The notes below the pieces were generated by a model. It did no database searches. It was not told the DNA's origin and saw nothing but the letters and a program-made list of their open reading frames with translations. Positions 34,892 to 46,335 of a DNA stretch of 64,000 bases are shown here, piece after piece; positions within the stretch are counted from its first letter, which is position 1, and each line of letters begins with the position of its first letter. The translations under genes and the position numbers were made by a program. This DNA is from Lathyrus oleraceus. Its lineage: Eukaryota; Streptophyta; Magnoliopsida; Fabales; Fabaceae. The DNA lies in contig NC_066579.1 of the NCBI RefSeq assembly GCF_024323335.1, forward strand, positions 243,099,068-243,163,067, given 5' to 3'.

Positions 34892-35275
34892 CGCTCTCTG
34901 TTGATTCCTTCGGGTACCGTATCGGTGAATGCCTGAGTCAGCTATCCTGCTAGTGGGACACCAAACAATATGAGAACACTGCAGCAGTACCTGTTATGCA
35001 AGATATGACAATGAATATGTAAATGCAATGCCATGTTTATCAAATCCAAAAGGTATTCTACCCCCTTGATTCTAGTCTCACATCAGGTGAATAGTGCAAG
35101 AAGACTGAGTCATGGATAAACTTCTGAGATCAAGATGCGACAAAGGGAAACCAACATACAAATGAGTTCCAGGAAAGGGGCCTTAGCCATCAAAAGAGGA
35201 TCCCCACAACAAGTCTGTGGAGTATCACTACACAGCAACAAAACAAAAAGTAAAGGGAGGAACATAAACCAGGAA
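34892..35275 (-). other. Spacer between ORF1 and gag of element B
   Basis: 384 bases without coding match or repeat. It corresponds to the 301-base spacer at 61927-62227 of element E2. Confidence 0.6.
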
Positions 35276-36517
35276 TCAGCCTCCTGTATACAACCCATAA
35301 GGACTGCTCCTCACTTCATCCTGTAATGCCACCGTGTCGGGATGATCTGGAGATTCTGTCAAATGCCGGATAAGCAGATTCCTCTTGTGAATGATCCCAT
35401 CCAGTTCGTTGATGTGCTCTCTGTAGTAATTCCCATCATCTTCTCCGAATACCTCTTCAAGTCTGGATTTCTTCAAACCTGCCAACACCTTGAGTTCTTC
35501 AATCTGTCCTCGAGCCTCATGGAGTTGATCTGTGATGTAGCCATTAGTAGAACGAGCACACAGAAGCTCATTGTTTTTCCCCTTCAGCAAAGTCGTCAAT
35601 TTCTCTATCTGACCAGTCAGTTTGGCTACTGTCTCCTCCTCCTTTGCCTTCCGAGAAGTTGAAAATGCATCCCATTGCTCCTGCCACCCAGCTAATTTAC
35701 CATGAGCATCTACTAACTGCTGCTTGATTCGCCTCAACTCAGAACTGGATGATCTCAAGGCTTCGTCTGTCTTCCTTAAGAAGTCCACCTCCACAGCAAA
35801 TTTCCTCTCTGCTTCCTTTTGCAATCTGACGGCTTCCCCCTTCTGATATTCTTCCTCCTGGAATTGATGCATACAGTCTTGCAACTTCTCACTTAACTCT
35901 GACTTCTTGGTTTGAAGTCCCTCCATGGCACTCTTCAACTTGTCGTACTCCTCTCGGATCACCATTGTTGACTGCTCAGGAGTAGGTGGATACAAAGGTT
36001 CTTCAATAGGGAATGGCAGACCAAACTCTTCGACTCTTCCTTGAAGCCACTCTTCATACCAAGGGTAAGTTCTACAATCTCCTTTTCCAAGGACGGTTCT
36101 TCCTCTCTTGATCACCTTGAGCCAGGCCTCAGCTGCCTTACGGGATACCGTCAAATCAGGCGAAGAATGGAAAAACAGAGATTCTTCCACATCCTTTTCC
36201 AAAGGTGGAGTTCTTAAAGCATATCCAAACTGTCTAACTGCTAGAGAAGGATTATAGTTGATTCCTCCTCTTCTTCCTACCAACGGAACATTTGGGAAGT
36301 TCCCACAACTATGAATAATATCTGCCCGAAGCAAGCTCCGGTCGGACCACCAAGGAATATCTTCAGCTCTCAACCCCATCAATCTCTTCGACCAACTCAA
36401 CGAGTCCTTGACATCAACGAACACTCCTGATTTGGGTAGGTGAGAACTGAACCACTTATAAAATAAAGGCACACAACAATTCAACAATCCTCCTTTTCTA
36501 TTCTTATTTCTGTTGTG
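35276..36517 (-). pseudogene. ORF1 of element B, C-terminal part
   Basis: The open stretch includes CCVPLFYKWFSSHLP, RLMGLRAEDIPWW, FPNVPLVGRRGGINYNP and ARQ/VRQFGY-type words that match ORF1 of E2, then a long coiled coil (about residues 180-370: charged heptad-rich segments such as KSELSEKLQDCMHQFQEEEY and LTGQIEKLTTLL). The true frame continues leftward on the protein beyond the first Met up to about 36517, where an insertion splits it from the N-terminal part. ORF1 is an Ogre hallmark of unknown function. Split, so non-functional as one protein. Confidence 0.8.
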
Positions 36518-36607
36518 AGGGAAATTGTCATAAAGACAACTTATAGTTTTCTCGAAAGTTTGTTAAAATGATGTTTGGATCATATCATATAATGGTTGGT
36601 TTTTTAG

Positions 36608-36900
36608 GTAATGGAAGAGTGGGACGCATCGTGATGGCGGCTGCTGCTAAGCACCTTACACCAGTTGTGCTGGAGCTTGGAGGAAAATCCCCTGTTGTTG
36701 TTGATTCAAATTCAAATATCAACTTACAAGTATACCCTTAGCCTCTCTTTTCTATTAACAAATACTTGCTATCACCCTACCTACATTTCACCTCATCAAG
36801 ACATTTAAATTGATTTGAATTTAAAATTGCAAGGTTACGACTAGAAGGATAATTGCTGGAAAATGGGGTTGCAACAATGGACAAGCTTGCATTTCTACCT
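36608..36900 (+). pseudogene. Captured aldehyde dehydrogenase (family 3-like) gene fragment with an intron
   Basis: Exon 1 (36608-36729) encodes [27 protein letters not shown] and VVVDSN. The intron (36730-36833) has GT...AG ends. Exon 2 from 36834 encodes TRRIIAGKWGCNNGQACIS. Both hallmark positions are present: Glu of LELGGKSP and Cys of GQAC. A TTTTTTAG acceptor precedes exon 1, so a piece of genomic DNA was captured, not cDNA. The match fades after about 36895. Plant ALDH3 enzymes oxidise aldehydes, but this piece (about 60 residues) is not a working gene. Function inside the transposon is unknown. Confidence 0.85.
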
Positions 36901-37221
36901 GTTTTCAACAAGTGGACGAAATCAAAGAGGAGTGGTTGCAACAATTGATTTGTGTAATTAATGTGTACATTTGTAGTATATGTTATGACTTGTAAATGTG
37001 TACATAAATTTGTATATATTTTGATACATTTAAGGCAAAATTGGTTTGAATTGGTATATATATATATATGTTAGCCAAAAATTGGTAGAAAAAAGGCCAA
37101 AATGGCATATATAAAATGTGATAATTGTCTGTCAAAATCTGGTTGAAAACAGGTAGAAATTCTGGTTTATAAACCTGGAAAAAATGTGGTTTAAAACAAA
37201 AGCTTCAGAAATTTTCGTATA

Positions 37222-37590
37222 CCTTAGACAGCGCTTTTGTAAAAAGCGCTGTCTAAGGGGGGGATTAGACAGCGCTTTTTGAAAAGCGCTGTCTAAGGTA
37301 TACCTAAAAAAATTAAAATAGGAGGGTCTTAGAAAGCGGTTTTGGCCAAAGCGCTGTCTAAGGGGGTGGGGCTTAGACAGCGCTTTTCAAAAGCGCTGTC
37401 TAAGGTATACCTAAAAAATTTAAAATAAGAGGGTCTTATAAAGCGCTTTTGGCCAAAGCGCTGTCTAAGGGGGGGGGGCTTAGACAGCGCTTTTAAGATT
37501 TAAAAAAGCGCTGTCTAAACCTTTAGCAGCGGAGGTTTAGACAGCGCTTTAAAGCGCTGTCTAAGGCTAAAAAAAGCGCTGTCTAAGGTC
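37222..37590. repeat. Subterminal inverted repeats of the CACTA-type insertion
   Basis: CTTAGACAGCGCTTTT and its inverse AAAAGCGCTGTCTAAG alternate, making six to seven hairpins (for example 37224-37260, 37265-37298, 37373-37407 and 37479-37520). Dense subterminal repeats are the transposase-binding region in CACTA elements. The family assignment rests on the 37605 terminus. Confidence 0.85.
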
Positions 37591-37605
37591 TTGTTTGTTG
37601 TAGTG

Positions 37606-38216
37606 TGCACTGAATGAAAGAAATCTCCTAGCAAGGTCGGAACTGGATTTCTCAACACGAAGAGGCGTATTGCGTCCATGTCCACAAATTTGGCGACATT
37701 AGGGAACAAGACAATCCCATACACGCGAAGAGCCAACACAGCATTGAAACCCCTCTGGTTACCGTCTTCCAGCTTCTTCTTTGCTTCTCCCAGTAAGAAA
37801 CTCAGATGAAAACCACTAACTTCTCCCTTCTGACACATATTATCCTTCCAGACTGATTCTTCCAAATATGTGGTTGAAGCAACCATACTGAGATCGGGCG
37901 GAAACTCAGAACTATAGAACAATAACTGTGACCTGATAGGAACTCTGAGAAAACTGGCAATCTCCTCCAGAGTAGGGACCAAGAGATAATCCGGGAATGT
38001 GAAACACCTCAACGGAGGATCGTAGAACTGTAGCAGTGTGAATAGGGCGTCATGTTGATCTTTGGAAAGAACCGTGACGAAACTTAGAATCAGACCGTAA
38101 TCCTCTCGGAATCCTTCTAGAGAACCAGGATCCATTAACTGCATCAACTGTTGGATGGGCTCCAAACAGGCCACCGGAAACTTGTAGGCGACAAGTCTTT
38201 TTCTGCCAATATCCAT
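37606..38216 (-). pseudogene. ORF1 of element B, N-terminal part
   Basis: Start chosen at ATG 38216 (MDIGRKR), which aligns with the ORF1 start of E1/E2; an upstream in-frame Met at 38348 lies in leader sequence. Words FVTVLSKDQHDALFTLLQFYDPPLRCFTFPDYLLVPTLEE, cut by the insertion after NPVPTLLGDFFHSVH, match E2 ORF1. The motif PTLEE followed by a short Ile/Leu-rich stretch resembles the plant mobile domain (PMD) fold by eye. The last residues before 37606 join directly to the transposon end. Confidence 0.8.
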
Positions 38217-39090
38217 CTTAAGAGAACCAGAAAAACTCCGACTGGAATCAAGAAGAAGATGTAAACCCCCTTGAAATGGATAAACATGTGTTAAATGATA
38301 TGAATGCAAATGATGTGATGATGTGAATGCAATGCAGTGGCATGTCAATCAGGATTGCTGTTTCTGCTTGAACATCTGTCGGGTTACATTGTCTGAAGAG
38401 AAAACCACTGAGGAATATAATACAAGATCAAAGCTCTGCTCCAGAAAACCGGGTTGGTTGGAGGTTAAGGTTTCCTGAATTTAGCCCGCCCCTCACTGGT
38501 AGGTTCTAAGAACAGAAGTTCGTCAACTTCAGCCCTTCAGTCGTGAATAATACGTTTACCACTGAAGGTTTGGCATTATTACGGGATAAAAGACCTCCAC
38601 TGACTCCCCTCAACAGGACATCCTAAAGCAAGTTCCCAGTCTCGGGGTCCTCGAATTGATCAGCGAGAATGCGCCCACCAGAGCTAACATAATCACGTCT
38701 CGGAGGAGAGGCCTCGACTGAGTTCTCGGGAAATGGTCACCAGAGTCGACGATTTCTAAAGGAACATCATGTCGTTACGGAACATCCGTAGGACATAATA
38801 TATCCAAAAGAAACCTCGTCTGGGTGTGGTTCTTCACGAACGACTTAACGTAGCAACATGCCACGCAAGCCTCATGATCATCCACTCTAAAACCTGTGTG
38901 TACACTCAAGCCTGGGTAATGGGCTTATCTCTCATAGAACACCCCATCCCAACAAACAAACAATAGATCCAACAAATACAGCAGATGAATGCAAGCAGGT
39001 AAGTAAAGAAATGTACAAAAGCATGAACACCCAATAAACAAGAAATCACACAAGCTAGGAGGGACTCGCTTAGGGAAGATGGACCAGCAA
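38217..39090 (-). other. Leader (5' UTR) of element B; 5' LTR and PBS missing
   Basis: Upstream of ORF1 on the reverse strand. No LTR end or PBS is found before the sequence changes at 39091 to the 3' UTR of element E0, so B is truncated on this side. A weak inverted pair AATAAT/ATTATT at 38547-38579 sits where E1 and E2 have tandem stem-loops. Confidence 0.5.
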
Positions 39091-41938
39091 GACTCAGTTT
39101 TCTCCAGCAGCAATTTTCCCCAGTAGAGTGGTTTATGCAGTTGGATTCTACTTGGATGATGTTCTTCTCCTTCAGTGGGTTGTTCCCCGGAGTTGTTTGG
39201 AGTTGCAGAACTTTTTGTTTCTCAGTTGATGCTGAGATCCCCTGCGGATCTTCGAGATTTTCTCTTGTTCCCCAACAGATTCGTCTTGGTGGCTGTTTTG
39301 CCCGTTGTGACTTTCTGTACCCTGGTTGGGTTGTTTGCTGATCCATCACTCAGAGATTTGGTGTTTCCTGATATCTCTGATCCTCTGCTCCCCAGCAGTA
39401 CCCGCAGATCTATGCTTTATAGCATGTAGATCTCCGCAGATTGACTTTCCAGTTGGTTCTCCCTTGGAAGTATAGTACCGGGCGTTTGATTCCTGGACCT
39501 TTTTGTGTTAGATATGTCTGTTTTGTCAGCATTCATCAAGCATAAATCACGCATATTCATGCATATTCATAAACATTCAGATATTCATGTTGCATTTTTT
39601 TGCCATATATCTTTCGTTTGTCGTTTCCTGCTATGGATACAGATCCCCAATAGATCTCCCCTAGCGGATGTCGGGTGTTAAATCTCTCCATATAGAGTCA
39701 GCCCCATAAGCAGAAAGTGTCTGTTGTCTTTCCTTCTGCAGTTCCCCATTGAGATATATCCTCGTGGATGACGGTTTCTTCCGTTTCCTCCCAACATATA
39801 TATTGGGACGAATTTTCCTATTTTGAGTTACATCCTCATTAGGACGTGTCTTGATTCAGTCTATCTTCTCGGATTGATCCCGAATTGGCTATTTGTCAAC
39901 TGTCTTGTGCTTCCCAATGGTTTGTTCCCCAGCGGAGTTTTTCGGGCCTCTACCCTTATGCCGGTAGTTGTAAGTCCTATTTTCTTTGCCCTTTCAGCGG
40001 AATTGGTGGTTATATACCTTTTATTCCTCGGCAAGTTTGTTTGGTTTTCTACCCCGTATTCGGTAGATGTAAAGCCTAATTCATAGTTATCCCCACCAGA
40101 GTATGGCTATTACCTCGTATTCGGTAGTTGTAAGTCCTATCTTTTTTCCCCTAACAGAGATAACCTTTGTGGTTCGTCCTGATTGTAAGTGGATCCCAGT
40201 TGTTGTGGTTTTATCCCTAACAGAGCTGGTGTCTCCCTGTGGTGATTTCTATCCCCAGTTGAGTCTGTGGTCTTCTACCCCGTATTTGGTAGCTGTAAAT
40301 CCCAGGTGTTGATTCTTTCTCCTCAGCGGAGTTTGTGCCTTGTGGTACAGTTGGATAATTGTCGGATGCTTGCAATTTATCCCCAGCGGGTCTCCTTTCA
40401 TTTACCCTTGTGTTGGTAATGTTGTTGTTCCCTTTGATTGGTCATCATTATATACCTAGTTTGGTATCCCGATACCTTTCTTTTCGGTTGATTTATCCTT
40501 TATTAACCCAGTAACCGGTTATGGATAATCTTCCATGCGAGTATGTTATTCACGGTCTGCCGGTAATGAATAATATATCTCATGCACTCTTCAGTCGAAG
40601 CCTTTTGTGTTTCCCTGGTCGAGTAAGTTTCGTTATTTCCCTTTGTGGAATCGAATATTCTCTGTTCTTTGGATAATTGCCGGATGCTCGCAATTTATCC
40701 CTTTGAGTTATCTTTCGTTTACCCGGATGCTTGGTATCGATTGTCTCTCTTTTTGGTTAGTCACCTATTATATACTTCGGTATCTCTGGTGTCTTTTCCT
40801 TTCGAGTATATGATTCACGGTCTGCCGATAATGAATAATATGTCTCATGCGCTCTTTAGTTGGAATCCTTTGTTGATTTTCCCCAGCTGAGCAAGATTTG
40901 TATTCTTTGAAGAATCGAATATCCATCCTTAAACCAGTTTGTGTTTTGGATGATGAGTGTTTTGGCATATATACCAATCCACGTTTTCGGTAGATCACCT
41001 ATTATATGCTTTGGTATCTCTGGTGTTTCCTACCATGCGAGTTTATTATCTACGTTCTGACGGTAATAGATAATATATCTCATGTGAGTTTTCTTATCCA
41101 CGGTCTGCCGGTAATGGATATTATATCTCATGCACTCTTTGGGTTTGTGTCCCCAGTTGAGTAAGGTTCGTTTTCCCGTTGTGGATTCGAATGTCCATCC
41201 TGTAAGTCGATTTGCTTCTTCAAGCCCTCCTTTCGGATGATGAGTGTTTTGGCATATATACCAATTCACGCCCCTTCTGCTCCCTATTATGACCTCGGTC
41301 CCCTGCGGAGTCAGTTTTGCCTGAGTTGATGTACCTTTTTCAGGTCTTTCTCAGATACTTGGTTGATTGATATCTCTCACCCTTATACCGGTTTTAGATA
41401 TTCATTCTTCCTGAGTTTGTTACCCTTATACCGGTAACATCTCATTCTTTGGTGCTTCTTCAGGGGAGTTTCCTATTGCTTTTTCCCAGGAGTCAGCTTC
41501 TGTCTCTCCAATGGATGTACTTCCTTTGGGATTTTCTTTTCCCCAGTGTGAGTCCTTCACTCCCCAGTTAGGTCTCCAGTCTGATTTCTGTTATTACCCT
41601 AATCAGAGTCGTGTCTTGTTCGCGCTGTGTCAGTTTTGTTTTTCCCCAACTTGAAGTCGTGTCCTGCTCACGCATTCTTTTTCTTTGACTATCCCCAATG
41701 AGAATCTTGTTAGAGTCTCTATTCCTGGTGAGTGTATTACTCTGATGGATCGTCTTTTCTTCTGTGTGAACTGTATCCCCACAGAGTTTGTGTCTTTTGC
41801 ATACATACATTTGCATCATGAGGTCTCTTAGGGACCAAAATTTGTCTCATTACTGTTATTTAAGCCCATTCTACCGCGTCGAGATGAAGATTTCTAAACT
41901 TCACTTCTCCGGCTAGAATGACCTTAAATAGGGGCATC
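39091..41938 (+). other. 3' UTR fragment of an element E unit (E0)
   Basis: Nearly identical to 51180-54027, which follows the integrase of E1, but here no integrase precedes it; the left side is the leader of reverse-strand element B. It carries TCCCCAGCAGAGT-like motifs (39117-39129, 39389-39398, 39926-39938, 40090-40102, 40252-40264 and later) and recurrent CCCCGTATTCGGTAG and CGGTCTGCCGGTAATG words. ORFs here reappear in the second copy only because the DNA is duplicated. Confidence 0.8.
41925..41938 (+). other. Polypurine tract before LTR1
   Basis: TTAAATAGGGGCATC immediately before the LTR start TGTAAGACCCC. Confidence 0.75.
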
Positions 41939-43082
41939 TGTAAGACCCCAATTTTGTCCCTAAGATCCCTCATGGCATCATATCATACCATATCATTGCC
42001 TCAAGGATCTTTGTACACCTTTGCTTCCCTCCTAGTGGGTGGGTTATCTTGTGAGTGTGGTTCTTGATCATCAAGCATGTATTGCATTTGTGTATCATTG
42101 CTTTTCATCTGTCTATTAACCAAAAGTACAAAAATATTGTCATCTAACCATGCTACTTGCAGATGAAGCCAGCTAGGTCAAATCAGTCAAAACAGTCATT
42201 GAGCAATAGATGGTGGCCATTCTTGAAGAATTTGGGCACCATGATCATTCATCAAGAGTTCATATGAGTTGTGACATCATTTTGAATCAAGATCTCAAGT
42301 GGTAGGGGCTTGGAATTCATCAGAACATGGTTCAGTCAACCAAAACCCTAGCAAAGTCAACTGTGGTCAACTGTGCATTTAATCAGTGATTTGATGGTGG
42401 GAATTGGTTTGAGAGGTCTCATTCATGTCCATATAAGCCTCATATAACATGTAAAACATCCACAGTGAAGAATTTGAGGTCAGACAAAAAGTTTCCAAAA
42501 ATAGTAAGTTGACATGTAATTGGAATTTGCCAAAAATGGAAAGTTCTTCTCCTCAAAATTACTTCATCATACAAGGTTCAAATGAATTTTTGTCCAACAT
42601 GAAAGTTAAAGATCTTGTTCTCCCATTTCCAAAAAGTCCAAGAACACTCATTTCTCATGTGTGGTTGGCAAGTTATGATCAAATCATTCTCATGATTTTT
42701 TGAACTTCAAAGTGAGATAACTTTCAAACCATTTGGCCAAATTGAGTGACGTTTTTTGCTACAAGTCACATTTGACATGCTCTATCCAAATCCTTCATCA
42801 CATTTCACCAAAAATCTTCCAATCAAAATGGCCTTTTTCAAGTGCATTGAATTAAAAAAGAGAGGGGTGAAAAATTGACTTTCAAATTAATCATTGCCTA
42901 CACATTCTACCAATTACAAATGTTCAAAAACCAAATTTGGGATGTGTTTAGGCCCATTTTCGCACTGTAGCATGCCATGCACATGCAACTTAAGTGTTTT
43001 TACCAATTAACCAAAACACCTCCATTTGAGCTAATCTCATTTGCCATTCCACTAACCTTGTTTAGGCATTGTTAGTCAGCAG

Positions 43083-43090
43083 TATATATT
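43083..43090 (+). promoter_or_regulatory. TATA-like box in LTR1
   Basis: TATATATT in AGCAGTATATATTGGATA, about 1.14 kb inside the LTR, conserved at 55171-55178 in LTR2. Confidence 0.4.
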
Positions 43091-43856
43091 GGATATTTCA
43101 GACTGGAAAACCCTAGCCACATTTTACAAAACTCAGATTCAAACATTTTCTCTCAAAAAACTCTCATCCTTCACTTGAATTTTTCTGGAAAATTGTCAAA
43201 GAACTCGTGCTCTTGTGCATTGGTCCATCATTCACTATCCTTTTTGAAGCTTTTGCAAGCATTATTTCACAACTGTAGAACAAAGAACAACACTGTTGCA
43301 TTGGAGCTTCATTCATGGCAGCTACTTGTTTGAGCTAGATCGTGCAAGCTGAGCTCCAAATCCTACTTCTATTCATCAATACAAACATCAAGGCGCAGCT
43401 GTTTCGCACTTACACGGCCAAAGAACTCCAGAATCATCTTTGCTCTTCAAATCAGGTAAACTTTCGAAACTCTTTATTCTTGAAGTCATGTTGTGCTTTG
43501 GAAGGATCTTGCCATGCTGAGTTCACTGAATGTTGTAGTTTTGATTTTGGTTAAGTATTAAGAGAGAAATATGGATTTGAAGTTTGTTGGTCAAATATTA
43601 TCTTGCTCGATTCTTCCATGATAGTTTGAATTAAGGTTAATGAATGTTGGAGTGTTGATGTACTCGTTGAGATGAGTCGAATGGTGTGTCCATTTCCCAA
43701 ATCTGGAACAAAAAGTTCATCACGATGATGAACAAGATGAACAGTGCATAAACCCTAAATTTTTCTTCACCCAGAACATGTTTGATCCACTGGATTTTCG
43801 TTTTGCATGAAATTCACTGTTTCATTGGCCATGCACCAATCAGCACAAGACACGCC

Positions 43857-43885
43857 CTTAAGTGAAACGCGGCGTTTCACTTAAG
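43857..43885. repeat. Perfect palindrome, 14-base arms, one-base centre
   Basis: Arms CTTAAGTGAAACGC and GCGTTTCACTTAAG around a single G. Kept unchanged at 55945-55973 in LTR2. Confidence 0.9.
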
Positions 43886-46109
43886 TGGCCGTGTAATTAC
43901 AGAATTGCCATTGCCGTGTTTTATTTCATTTAAATCATTTTCTTTTTTCAATTTTAATTTCATTTTGATCTTCAATCTTCAAAAATTCGTAACTCTGCCA
44001 ATATTTGTCCAAATTTGATGGGATTTTTTGTGAAATGCTCCTCATGATCTCTAGTTTATTATGGTGATTTTTCCAGATTTTTTGCACGTGTGGATTTTAA
44101 AATGTGCTAGGGTTTGTTCATGTGTGTCCATTTTGTGTATGCCATGCCATTTTGCTTATGAAATAATGATACTTAATCCAATGCCTCTGAAAATTTTTGT
44201 GCTTAAACTAGACATGCTCATGGTGATTTTGGTGTAGAGTTTGTGATTTTATCATTGCTGGTTGATGAGATACGGTTTTTTGAATAGAGGTGTGACAATT
44301 TGTGTCACACCATTCATGTCCAACTTCATGATTTTAATTACCATGCTTATTGAACTCAAAATGGTCCGGATTTTTGCATGAATATACTTATGGATGTTGA
44401 GAATAGATGTGAATTTTTCTGGAATTATTGATAGCATTTCCTATTTAATTGGAATTTTCTCCCCTGTTTGATCATTTGTTGATTTTTGGTGATACATGTT
44501 TGTATTTGGTTTGTGAAATTCTGGTTATTAATTGGATGGGTGTGAAATTTGGCATGAGTAATGTAGACATCTTGAAGTTTATCATGGCTTTGGTCCCATT
44601 CATTTATCATGTTTTGTTTCTGTTTTATGATTAATTGAAGTTGGTGCATGTTTTGATGCTTTGTATGAGTTTGCTTGAACTTGCTTTGACTTTCTGATTT
44701 TCATTGACCTACTTCCTTTGATCCAAATGAGCTGAAATTTGGTATTATTATCATGTTATGGATGACGTTTGATCATGAATTATTTGAGGATTTATTGAAA
44801 TGTTTGTGATTAGATTTGAGTGGAGCCTTTCTGTTGACTTCTTTGAGGTTCTATATGACATGTTTTGACCTAGTTTGTTTGTGAAATGATAATGATGAAT
44901 GATATGAATGTGAAACCACTTGGGTTTGTTTCTTAATTGTTTGAACTTGATTTTGGATAGCTTTCACTTGCTGTTTTGGATTTTTTATCTCCTTTTGACC
45001 CTAGGCTTGTCCTAGTGGTCTTGTTTCTCATGTTTGAGTTTGCTTTTCAGGTTAAGAAGCAAATGCTTTAAGGAAATTAATGCAAGTTAATTGAGTTTGG
45101 TTGATTATCATGAACTAACTTGTTTGTTTTTTAGGATGCTTAGCTCATATGCTTTGAGCTTTGTGCTTTGCACATGGGATTGATTGTGTTGACTGTTGAT
45201 CTTTATCCTATATTGGTTTTGAATTTGAGTTGTATACTGATTTTATTTGATTGATTTCAGGTACCATTAGTTGCTAATAGTTCTTTGAGAACTTGCATTG
45301 CTTTGCTTGATAGCATTTGCATTGAGGTAGAATCTCTTGCCCTCATGTAGTCTGGAAGACCTGGCCTGTTACTTGGCCAGGCAACTGTCTGAAGTCCTCC
45401 TTAAGAGGCGATGTTTGTGCTTGTTTACTTTTGTCCCAAGCAGGAAAAGTCCTTTAAATAAGGCAATTGGTAGAATCCAAGAGATATGTAACCTATCTCC
45501 TACTATTCTGTGTGTCACTCACCTTGCTCACACCACATGTGTTGATGCATAGTGTGTAAAAACCCAAGATCTATCGAGTCTAACTTGTGGAGAGAGTTCC
45601 TACCTTCTGAACTCCCACACCTTCTATCATTTGAAGCTCTCCCTGACCAGGGATAAGAGCATGGGGTACACCCCTCATATCCTTTCATCTGCTTCACCTT
45701 GGCTCTCAATGTCAAGGTTAAGAGCACCATTAACCCTATTCCAGTTGGCTTCAATGCCTAACCCTTTGTATGAGCCTAATTGTTTGGTTATAGAGTGTGC
45801 TGAATGACTTTGGTTGATTGATTACTTAGTTCATTTGTACATGTCTGCTTGCATGCTTTGTGCATTTATCATCATTAATTGCTCATTAGTGCATGATCAT
45901 TTCATTTGTCTTTGTGACGTATCTTTGTTTGTTTGCCCATTGAGGACAATTGTAAGACCATTCATTGGCCATTGTTCCTATGATATGGAAGTGAGTATAA
46001 GACCATTTCATTGGCCACTCATCTTCTCTTTGCTTGATGCATTTGTTTGATTTATGTGAGGATGCAATTGTAAGTCCATGTAATTTGGCATTTGTTTTCC
46101 CATGATCAT

Positions 46110-46335
46110 ATGTTGGAGGTTAGAGTAAGCCCAGATAGATTGGCATCTGACATCCAAGTGTTTTCTTTGTTTTTGTTGGAGATTGGTATAAGCCCAGATA
46201 GATTGGCATCCGATATCCACTTTTTATTTTCTTTGTTGAGGAGATTGGTATAAGTCCATAGAGTGGCCTCTGATATCCGGGTTTGTTTTAGGAGATTGGT
46301 ATAAGTCCAGTGATTGGCATCCGGTATCCGCTTTT
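46110..46335 (+). repeat. Degenerate repeat in LTR1, four to five copies of about 55-65 bp
   Basis: GGAGATTGGTATAAGCCCA followed by GATTGGCATCYGATATCC recurs near 46113, 46175, 46240 and 46292. The same block lies at 58195-58418 in LTR2. Confidence 0.7.

Larger units (their letters stand above)
36518..37605 (+). mobile_element. CACTA-type insertion carrying a host gene fragment, inside ORF1 of element B
   Basis: The right terminus TTGTTTGTTGTAGTG (ending 37605) is the inverse of CACTACAACAAAC. Next to it lie many subterminal repeats. The left edge is about 36518, where ORF1 coding sequence stops. No CACTA terminus is visible there, so the left end is probably deleted or divergent, and a clean 3-bp target duplication could not be fixed (GTG at both edges is possible). 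Between them lie an aldehyde dehydrogenase fragment (36608-36900) and AT-rich sequence with a TA microsatellite near 37057-37070. No transposase is seen, so the element is non-autonomous. Confidence 0.75.

Noticed and set aside
36608..36900. Functional aldehyde dehydrogenase gene
   Set aside because: Only about 60 codons of a protein of nearly 500 remain, without start or end, inside a transposon.
39135..40312. Several small ORFs conserved between 39-41 kb and 51-53 kb
   Set aside because: Conservation is due to the recent duplication of the whole DNA segment, not to protein selection; no family match.
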